64,000 bases of DNA, taken from JAYOEY01 sp038120295 (GTDB lineage Bacteria; Pseudomonadota; Alphaproteobacteria; MPNO01; UBA2964). Shown piece after piece: positions 38,462 through 45,325 of this stretch. The stretch is from positions 1 to 64,000 of the forward strand of contig JAYOLL010000014.1 of NCBI GenBank assembly GCA_038120295.1. The letters run 5' to 3'. How positions within the stretch are numbered: position 1 is the stretch's first letter; the number at the start of each line of letters is the position of its first letter. A program made the translations under genes and the position numbers. Under the pieces are notes generated by a model, which did not search any database, was not told where the DNA came from, and worked only from the letters and a program-made list of their open reading frames with translations.

Positions 38462-39208
38462 ATGAAAGAAATTCGATATTCCCGTATCGCCCTGCTCGGG
38501 TTTGCGCTCGGTATCGGGGCTCTCGTGGCTGCGATGTCGGCCGGGCTCGGCTACCGGGCCGATTTTTGGCCCTATCGCACCGGCTTCTCCATCCTCCGCG
38601 TTGCAGCATGGACCGGTCTTGGCGGTGCGGCGATTGCATTGGTGGGCTGTTTTCTGGCGACACGTCCGGGTCGAAGAGGCGTTCTTCTCGGAGCGATCGG
38701 TCTGATCGCGGGTGTTCTCGCCTATGGTGTACCTTCGACGGAACTCAAGAAGGTCCGGTTTCTTCCGGTCATCCACGACGTCACGACCGATACGGAGAAT
38801 CCTCCAGCCTTTATCGCGGCCTTGCCAATCAGGCAGGCGGCGAATGCTGCAAACTCCACGGAATACGGCGGTAAAAAAATTGCCGATCTGCAGAAGAAAT
38901 CCTATCCCGACATTGTGACGCAGAAACGCGCCGAGTCGCGGGAGGCGGTGTTTCAGCGGGCCCTTGAGATCGTTCGAGGATCGGGCTGGGAGATTCTGGC
39001 GGAGGACCCCAATGCAGGACGGATCGAAGCCACCGATACGACCTTCTGGTTCGGTTTCAAGGACGACATCGTGATCCGGGTACGCGCGGACGGACCCAAC
39101 AGCGCTCTGCTGGATATCCGGTCGATTTCCCGCGTCGGGCGCAGCGATGCAGGCGCGAATGCCGCGCGCATTCGGAATTTTATTCGCGAACTGAACAAGG
39201 CCGGGTAG
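38462..39208 (+). CDS. DUF1499 domain-containing membrane protein
   Basis: A 248-residue protein with three hydrophobic helices in the first 95 residues (about 10-28, 45-65 and 74-92) and a DUF1499 domain after residue 105 (VRFLPVIHDVTTDTENPP to SRVGRSDAGANAARIRNF). The domain is widespread with no assigned reaction. It follows the ThDP gene by 21 bases on the same strand and may be cotranscribed. Confidence 0.85.
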   Translation: MKEIRYSRIALLGFALGIGALVAAMSAGLGYRADFWPYRTGFSILRVAAWTGLGGAAIALVGCFLATRPGRRGVLLGAIGLIAGVLAYGVPSTELKKVRFLPVIHDVTTDTENPPAFIAALPIRQAANAANSTEYGGKKIADLQKKSYPDIVTQKRAESREAVFQRALEIVRGSGWEILAEDPNAGRIEATDTTFWFGFKDDIVIRVRADGPNSALLDIRSISRVGRSDAGANAARIRNFIRELNKAG

Positions 39209-39215
39209 CGACCCG

Positions 39216-39434
39216 TCAATTGTCCTCGTTCAGGTCGCTGAGGATTGCAAGAACGTCGTCCATATCCTCTGCCAGGTATGTATTGGACATGCGGAGAATG
39301 CCCAGGAGGCTGTCCCTGTCCTCGGTACTCAATCGATCCAGAAAGTCATTGAGCCCGGTCGCCATACCTTCATTGCGACCGCGGTCATGTTTTCCTTGCA
39401 CGCGGTCTGCGCGCTCTATTGCCCTGTCCATCAT
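39216..39434 (-). CDS. Hypothetical small acidic protein
   Basis: A 72-residue frame with a basic N-terminal third and an acidic helical remainder (FLDRLSTEDRDSLLGILRMS, then AEDMDDVLAILSDLNEDN). I do not recognise a family. CAGGG precedes the start; the second of two adjacent ATG codons is better spaced. It lies tail to tail with the DUF1499 gene and fills an otherwise empty stretch, which supports it weakly. Confidence 0.45.
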   Translation of the reverse strand: MMDRAIERADRVQGKHDRGRNEGMATGLNDFLDRLSTEDRDSLLGILRMSNTYLAEDMDDVLAILSDLNEDN

Positions 39435-39540
39435 CCAACCCTGTTAACGTTTCCTGATACTTCTCCCCCACTTTATCGAGAGAAGCCGGTTTTTCCCCGG
39501 AAGGGATAACACGCAACTAGCGTGCCAAAAGGGTTAATAT

Positions 39541-39621
39541 ATGGAAAATCAATTACTTAAGGGCTGCTCCGTACGGGAGTGCATCGAAACTGTAAAGATT
39601 ACCGAAAGGTTAAAGGGTTAA
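39541..39621 (+). CDS. Possible 26-residue microprotein
   Basis: A short frame MENQLLKGCSVRECIETVKI followed by six more residues, with AAAAGGG seven bases before the ATG. Its stop codon falls inside the left arm of the inverted repeat at 39615-39646. It sits in the 227-base gap before ilvD. Such short frames often arise by chance, so this is only a candidate. Confidence 0.18.
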   Translation: MENQLLKGCSVRECIETVKITERLKG

Positions 39622-39646
39622 CGGGCGACCGATCGGCCGTTAACCC
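39615..39646 (-). terminator. Inverted repeat after ilvD, probable terminator
   Basis: GGGTTAACGG (39615-39624) and CCGTTAACCC (39637-39646) form a perfect ten-base stem, with a smaller palindrome CCGATCGG in the loop. On the minus strand it begins 16 bases after the ilvD stop and is followed by TTTAACCTTT rather than a clean T-run, so termination may be partial. Confidence 0.5.
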
Positions 39647-39661
39647 TCTCCAGGCGAACAG

Positions 39662-41485
39662 CTATATATCGGCATAGGCGCGTTTTTCAGCGCGGCCGCC
39701 GGGATGCACCACCGCACCGGTTGAAGCAGGCCCCACTGTCTGGGCATAGCGCCAGAGCGCGCCGGACCGGAAATCGGTTTTGCGGGGTTTCCACTTTTTC
39801 CGGCGAGCAGCCAGTTCCTTTTTGGGTACCTTAAGGTCGAGCTTGCCCTTGTTGGCATCGATGGAAATCGTATCGCCGTTCTTCACCAAAGCTATCGGAC
39901 CGCCAACCGCGGCTTCCGGACCGACATGGCCAATGCAGAACCCGCGTGTTCCTCCCGAGAAACGGCCGTCAGTGATCAGGGCGACCTTTTCGCCAAGGCC
40001 TAGCCCGTAGAGCGCCGCCGTTGTCGACAGCATCTCGCGCATGCCTGGACCGCCCTGGGGACCTTCGTAGCGGATGACAATCACATCGCCTTCGACGATC
40101 TTGCCATCGACGACAGCGGCAAAAGCCTCTTCTTCGCAATCGAAGACCTTGGCCTTTCCCTCGAAGGTCAGGTTCTTCATACCCGCTACCTTCACGATAG
40201 CGCCGTCTGGGGCCAGCGAACCCTCCAGCCCGACAACGCCGCCGGTCGGCGTTATGGCGTCCTTAACGCGATAGACGACATCTTGCGTCTCCGGGAATTT
40301 GATCGATTTGTGGTTTTCGGCAAGGGTCTTCCCGGTAACCGTCAGACAATCGCCGTCGAGCAGACCGGCATCCAGCATTTCCTTGATGACGACCTGAACC
40401 CCGCCGATTCTGTGCATGTCAGTAGCGGTGTATTTTCCGCCGGGCATCAGGTCCGCGATATAGGGCGTTTTTTTAAAGATCTTGGCGACGTCCTGCAGGG
40501 TGAACTTGATACCAGCCTCGTGAGCGATGGCCGGAAGGTGCAGCGCCGCGTTGGTCGACCCGCCGGTCGCCGCCACGACCTTCGCCGCATTGATCAGCGA
40601 TTTCTTCGTCACGACATCGCGCGGGCGGATACCCAGCGACAGCGCTTTCATAACCGCCCGGCCGCTTTCCTCGACAACCTTGTCGCGTGACACGAACGAG
40701 GCAGGGGCACCGGCAGACCCCGGTACCGCAAGCCCCATTGCTTCCGAAACGCAGGCCATGGTGTTGGCGGTGAACTGCCCGCCGCACGATCCTTCGCATG
40801 GGCAGGCAACCGATTCCAGTTGCTTCAGGGAGGCATCCGACATCCGTCCGGCAGCATGCATGCCGACGCCTTCAAATACGTCGACGACTGTCACGTCGCG
40901 GTCCTCAAACCGGCCGGGCAGGATTGTGCCCCCATAGATGAACACACTCGGCACGTTGAGCCGCACCATGGCCATCATCATGCCTGGAAGCGACTTGTCG
41001 CATCCGGCAAGTCCGACAAGCGCATCGTAGCAATGGCCGCGCATGGTGAGCTCGACGGAATCGGCGATGATTTCGCGCGAAACCAGCGACGATTTCATCC
41101 CTTCGTGCCCCATCGCGATCCCATCGGTCACAGTGATGGTGGTGAATTCCCGCGGCGTGCCGCCGGCTTCTGCAACGCCTTTCTTGGCTGCCTGGGCCTG
41201 ACGGGAGAGCGCGATATTGCAGGGCGCAGCCTCGTTCCAGCAGGTCGCCACGCCAACCAGCGGCTGATTGATCTCTTCTTCGGTCAGCCCCATCGCATAG
41301 AGATAGGACCGGTGCGGCGCGCGTTCGGGGCCGACGGTGACATGGCGGCTCGGCAGGTTCGCCTTGTCGAACTTGTACTTGCGAGGCGTACGTTTGGCCG
41401 CGGCGTTTCTGGCGGTCGCCTTCTTCGCGGTCTTCTTTGCTGCCTGCTTCGCCGGTCCTTTTCCCGGCCGCGGCGCATTAGCCAT
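39662..41485 (-). CDS. ilvD: Dihydroxy-acid dehydratase
   Basis: Fe-S dehydratase in valine, isoleucine and pantothenate synthesis. Cluster and active-site cysteines are in VGVATCWNEAAPC, GCDKSLPGMMMA and ACPCEGSCGGQFTANTMA. The 607-residue protein is longer than the usual 560-575 because of an N-terminal arm of about 40 residues rich in Lys and Ala (KQAAKKTAKKATARNAAAK). The ATG at 41485 has AGGGAG upstream, so the arm is probably really translated. No ilv partner genes are adjacent. Confidence 0.95.
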   Translation of the reverse strand: MANAPRPGKGPAKQAAKKTAKKATARNAAAKRTPRKYKFDKANLPSRHVTVGPERAPHRSYLYAMGLTEEEINQPLVGVATCWNEAAPCNIALSRQAQAAKKGVAEAGGTPREFTTITVTDGIAMGHEGMKSSLVSREIIADSVELTMRGHCYDALVGLAGCDKSLPGMMMAMVRLNVPSVFIYGGTILPGRFEDRDVTVVDVFEGVGMHAAGRMSDASLKQLESVACPCEGSCGGQFTANTMACVSEAMGLAVPGSAGAPASFVSRDKVVEESGRAVMKALSLGIRPRDVVTKKSLINAAKVVAATGGSTNAALHLPAIAHEAGIKFTLQDVAKIFKKTPYIADLMPGGKYTATDMHRIGGVQVVIKEMLDAGLLDGDCLTVTGKTLAENHKSIKFPETQDVVYRVKDAITPTGGVVGLEGSLAPDGAIVKVAGMKNLTFEGKAKVFDCEEEAFAAVVDGKIVEGDVIVIRYEGPQGGPGMREMLSTTAALYGLGLGEKVALITDGRFSGGTRGFCIGHVGPEAAVGGPIALVKNGDTISIDANKGKLDLKVPKKELAARRKKWKPRKTDFRSGALWRYAQTVGPASTGAVVHPGGRAEKRAYADI

Positions 41486-41580
41486 CGGTCTTCTCCCTCT
41501 AATCGGATATCTGCTCTGACGCGGCGGCAACATAGTGCCACCGCCCTTCCCTGCCTAGACAGGATTTGAAATCCTCAAAA

Positions 41581-42471
41581 TCAGGCGAGTAACCCAGCGT
41601 CGCGATAGGCGGCGACGGCGCCGGGATGAAACGGAACCCCGTCCGGTTCGAAGCCCTGCACCCCGTCCCGTTTCATTTCGTCGAACAGCTCCGCCAGCCC
41701 AGCGTACAGCTCCTCGGCCCTGCCGAGCACTTCGGCATTTTTCACCATGCAGCCGATGACGGACCGAACGGTTTCCTCCGGTACGCGCTCGTGAGTCGTA
41801 ATGACGTTAAGAACCCCGACCTGCTCGGAATCCTGAGCAACGCCCCGCAGACATCCTGCCTTCATGACCGCCCGGCGATAGAATCCCGCCTGCTGGATCA
41901 CACGGTCGAGTTGCCCCGGACCGTAATCGAGAACCCGTATATCACACCGGTTGGCAAGATCCGTCATCACGGGGTTCGGGATCGGGCATTGCCACTGGGC
42001 GTCTATCCGTCCGTCGATCAGCGCTTCTGCGCCTTCTTCGAACCCCATGTGTACGGGCTCAAACGAATCGAAGGAGATCCCGAGAATCCCGAAGATCGTC
42101 CTTGTGTGCTGGTACATCCCGCTTTCGAGAATGTTTACCGAGACACGCCGGCCTTTCATATCGTCGATAGTGTGAAGATCGCTGTCAGCCCGGACGACGA
42201 AGAACATCGGTCCGACATTGGCCGGCGCCGCCATACGGATCGCGATAGGCTCTTTGAACGGCTCATCGCCTCGTCGCGCGCGCCCGACCCAGTTGGACGC
42301 AGAAAAACCGAAATCGAGCCGATCTTCATGCAGCATGAAGGCGCTGCCGACGCTCGATCCTTCGACCGTGTAGATATCGACTTCGTGCGCGGGCCTCAGA
42401 ACGGCGGCGAGCGCCTCTCCCTGGCGGTTGAATGTCCCGCCCTTTTCGCTGGTTCCGATGCGAATCGTCAT
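41581..42471 (-). CDS. TAXI family TRAP-type solute-binding protein, without signal peptide
   Basis: A 296-residue protein of the TAXI group (TRAP-associated extracytoplasmic solute receptor). RIGTSEKGGTFNRQGEALAAVL and DLHTIDDMKGRRVSV are typical. TAXI proteins normally carry an export signal, but here the mature sequence starts directly; the longer frame upstream (MSRRIAKKGHA) has no hydrophobic core. AAAGGGG precedes the ATG at 42471. No TRAP permease is nearby. It may be a cytosolic binding or sensing protein, or belong to a different function with the same fold. Confidence 0.75.
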   Translation of the reverse strand: MTIRIGTSEKGGTFNRQGEALAAVLRPAHEVDIYTVEGSSVGSAFMLHEDRLDFGFSASNWVGRARRGDEPFKEPIAIRMAAPANVGPMFFVVRADSDLHTIDDMKGRRVSVNILESGMYQHTRTIFGILGISFDSFEPVHMGFEEGAEALIDGRIDAQWQCPIPNPVMTDLANRCDIRVLDYGPGQLDRVIQQAGFYRRAVMKAGCLRGVAQDSEQVGVLNVITTHERVPEETVRSVIGCMVKNAEVLGRAEELYAGLAELFDEMKRDGVQGFEPDGVPFHPGAVAAYRDAGLLA

Positions 42472-42562
42472 GGCATGCCCCTTTTTTGCTATCCTACGGG
42501 ACAATAGCCGCGAAACCGAGCGAGGCGAAAGACACTCGCGGCGAGAAATGACGGGGAGTGAA

Positions 42563-43876
42563 ATGGCAGAACAGAGAGCGGGCTGGAAAAGCCGGACGGG
42601 TTTTGTAGTCGCCGCCGCAGGATCGGCGGTGGGGCTGGGGAATATCTGGCGTTTTCCTTACGTGGCCGGAGAGAACGGCGGCGCGGCCTTCATCCTGATT
42701 TATCTCGCCATCATTTTCACTGTTGGATTCAGCGTACTCCTTGCCGAACAGGCAATCGGACGCGCCGCCCACCGAAGTCCCGCGGGCGCGTTTCGGGTCC
42801 TGAAGGGCGGGCTCTGGCCGATCGTCGGCTATATCGGCGTCCTCACCGCCTTCTTTATTTTGCCGTTCTACAGCGTGGTGGGCGGATGGACTTTCGCCTA
42901 TGTCTGGAAAACCGTCGTCGGGGCATCCGTGGATTCAGCGGCCTTCGGCGGCTTTATCGCAGATGGCTGGGCTACTGTCGGCTATCACGCGCTATTTATC
43001 GGTGTAACGGCGCTGATCGTACTCGGGGGCGTTCAGGGCGGGATAGAACGCTACGCGCGCATCCTGATGCCGGCCCTGCTTGTCATTCTCGTCATTCTCG
43101 TCATTCGCGCGGTAACCCTTCCCGGCGCCGAGAAGGGAATCGCCTTTTACATCACGCCCGATTTTTCAAAACTGACGCTCGATTCCATTCATGCGGCGCT
43201 TTCGCAGGCGTTCTTTTCGATCAGCGTCGGCATGGGGGTGATGATCACCTACGGTTCATATATCGCGAAAACGGAAAAACTAGCCGGTGACGCGACCTGG
43301 GTGGTCGGGCTCGACACAGGCGTCGCTCTCCTGTCCGGCCTCGCCATTATGCCGGCGGTCTTTGCCTTCGGCATGGATCCCGGTCAGGGACCCGGCCTGA
43401 CATTCGTAACGCTTCCCGCCGTTTTCGCGCAGATGCCTGGCGGCTACGTGTTCGGCGTGCTGTTCTTCGTCATGCTTTCGCTCGCTGCAATGACCTCGGC
43501 GATGTCGCTGCTCGAGGTTGTGGTCGCCCACGTAACAGATGAATTCAATTGCGGCCGCAAGCCGATGGTTATTCTGTTCGGCGGGATTATGTTCCTTCTC
43601 GGTATTCCGGCGGCTTTGTCATTCGGCGCTGGCAAGGAGTTTCTGATCTTCGGCAAGACCGTCTTTGACCTGATGGAGTTCATCTCGACAGGCATTCTTC
43701 TGCCAGTCGGCGCGATCGGGATTTCACTCTTCGTCGGCTGGGCATTCTGGCCCAAGGCAGGCGAGGAACTCGGCGGCGAACACGGGGACGCGCCCAGCTG
43801 GGCGCCGGTCTGGCGCTGGATGTGCGGGATCGTGGCGCCGCTATTGATCCTGTGGATCCTGATTGCTGGCTTGTAA
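42563..43876 (+). CDS. Sodium-dependent transporter, NSS (SNF) family
   Basis: A 437-residue Na+-coupled symporter, probably for an amino acid or related compound. The first helix carries the LeuT-like signature AAAGSAVGLGNIWRFPYVAGENGG in outline, which forms sodium and substrate sites. About eleven or twelve hydrophobic segments follow. I chose the ATG at 42563, with GGGGAGTG before it, over two earlier ATGs. It is divergent from the TAXI gene. The DAACS gene begins 60 bases downstream. Confidence 0.88.
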   Translation: MAEQRAGWKSRTGFVVAAAGSAVGLGNIWRFPYVAGENGGAAFILIYLAIIFTVGFSVLLAEQAIGRAAHRSPAGAFRVLKGGLWPIVGYIGVLTAFFILPFYSVVGGWTFAYVWKTVVGASVDSAAFGGFIADGWATVGYHALFIGVTALIVLGGVQGGIERYARILMPALLVILVILVIRAVTLPGAEKGIAFYITPDFSKLTLDSIHAALSQAFFSISVGMGVMITYGSYIAKTEKLAGDATWVVGLDTGVALLSGLAIMPAVFAFGMDPGQGPGLTFVTLPAVFAQMPGGYVFGVLFFVMLSLAAMTSAMSLLEVVVAHVTDEFNCGRKPMVILFGGIMFLLGIPAALSFGAGKEFLIFGKTVFDLMEFISTGILLPVGAIGISLFVGWAFWPKAGEELGGEHGDAPSWAPVWRWMCGIVAPLLILWILIAGL

Positions 43877-43901
43877 ACGGACACGCGATCGCCATGTCTG
43901 A

Positions 43902-43927
43902 ATGAGGCATGCATTCGCACGCCTCAT
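43902..43927. promoter_or_regulatory. Hairpin before the DAACS gene
   Basis: ATGAGGC (43902-43908) and GCCTCAT (43921-43927) form a seven-base stem in the 60-base gap between two transporter genes, ending ten bases before the downstream start. No T-run follows. It may limit read-through or translation, but could be chance. Confidence 0.3.
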
Positions 43928-43936
43928 GATGCCCAT

Positions 43937-45289
43937 ATGCCGGAAAGATCGATGCCGCTGGCGCGCTCGTTGATATTGCTCAAAGACCAGACCCGCGAGC
44001 TATTGCGGGAACGGCTCTGGCTTCAGGTGCTGATCGGCATGGCCCTGGGCATTGGGCTTGGCATTCTGATCGGTCCGACAAGCCAGATCGTCTCCCCGAA
44101 GACCGCGGCCCTGATCGGAAACTGGGTCGCCCTGCCCGGACAATTGTTTCTCGTGTCGATCCAGTTCGTCGTCGTCCCCCTCATCGTCGCCTCGGTGATT
44201 CGGGGAATTTGTGCAGGTCAGGGTAGCGATAACATCGGCAGGCTCGGTGGAATAACAGTCGCATTTTTCGTCGCCACTACAGTGGTTGCTGTGCTGATCG
44301 GGATCGGAGTCGCGCTCGCCATTCAACCCGGTTCCTTTATCGACGGCATGTCTATGCAGAACGCCCTCCAGTCCGGTTCCCCGCCCGGCGCGGTCGGCAA
44401 CAATACAGCCGTACCCGGAGTCGCCGACCTTCCCGGCGTGATCGTCAACCTGTTTCCCAAGGATCCCCTGACGACCTTTGTCAGTGGCAACATGCTGCAG
44501 ATCGTCATCACGGCGACGATCTTCGGGATTGCCCTGCTTATGATGCCGACCGATCAGAGCAAGCCCCTTCTCGATCTTCTGGCCTCGCTCCAGGCAGCCT
44601 GTATGATCATCGTGAAATGGGTCCTGCGGTTCGCGCCCTTCGCTGTCTTCGGATTGCTGGCACAGATAACGGCCCGGGTCGGGCTGACGACCCTGATCGG
44701 CACCGGGGTCTACGTTCTGGCCGTTGCCGCCGCTCTGGCCATTCTGTTTCTTCTCTACACATTGCTTGCGGTTGGAATCGGTCGCCGGTCGCCCCGTCGG
44801 TTCCTGTCGGAAATCCGTGAAGTCCTACTCCTCGCCTTCTCAACGTCGAGTTCGGCTGCGGTGATGCCGCTTACTCTGTCTACCGCGGAAACAACCCTGA
44901 ATGTAAAACCCTTCGTTGCGCGTTTCGTAATTCCCCTTGGGACAACCATCAATATGGGGGGAACGGCCGTCTATCAGGGCGTTGCAACGCTTTTTCTAGC
45001 CCAGGTTTTCGGCGTAGAGATCGGGCTATCGGGAATGTTGCTCCTGATTGTCATGGCAACCGGAGCGGCTATCGGGTCCCCCGGTACGCCTGGAGTCGGG
45101 ATCGTCATTCTCGCCACGATATTAGGAACCGTCGGTGTTCCCCCGACGGGCATCGCCATTATCCTCGGCGTGGACCGGATCCTGGATATGCTCCGCACCG
45201 TTGTGAACGTGACGGGCGATCTCACCGCCTGCGTCGTGATCGAACGGTTCACCGGCAGGGAACCGGCTGAGGGCAAAGCAGTTACCTGA
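43937..45289 (+). CDS. Dicarboxylate/amino acid:cation symporter (DAACS family)
   Basis: A 450-residue relative of GltP and DctA, with about eight helices and two re-entrant loops. The serine-rich loop is STSSSAAVMPLTLS. The signature in helix 7 reads TTINMGGTAVYQG, with Gly where glutamate and C4-dicarboxylate carriers have Asp (NMDGT), which may alter cation or substrate coupling. Following the NSS gene, it suggests a small block of Na+-driven uptake. Substrate unknown. Confidence 0.87.
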   Translation: MPERSMPLARSLILLKDQTRELLRERLWLQVLIGMALGIGLGILIGPTSQIVSPKTAALIGNWVALPGQLFLVSIQFVVVPLIVASVIRGICAGQGSDNIGRLGGITVAFFVATTVVAVLIGIGVALAIQPGSFIDGMSMQNALQSGSPPGAVGNNTAVPGVADLPGVIVNLFPKDPLTTFVSGNMLQIVITATIFGIALLMMPTDQSKPLLDLLASLQAACMIIVKWVLRFAPFAVFGLLAQITARVGLTTLIGTGVYVLAVAAALAILFLLYTLLAVGIGRRSPRRFLSEIREVLLLAFSTSSSAAVMPLTLSTAETTLNVKPFVARFVIPLGTTINMGGTAVYQGVATLFLAQVFGVEIGLSGMLLLIVMATGAAIGSPGTPGVGIVILATILGTVGVPPTGIAIILGVDRILDMLRTVVNVTGDLTACVVIERFTGREPAEGKAVT

Positions 45290-45325
45290 CCGATCCGACT
45301 CCCTGGTTAATTCTCCCCAACGAGA

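Noticed and set aside
41486..41580. A branched-chain amino acid attenuator or riboswitch ahead of ilvD
   Set aside because: The short upstream stretch has no leader peptide rich in Leu, Ile or Val and no paired hairpins.
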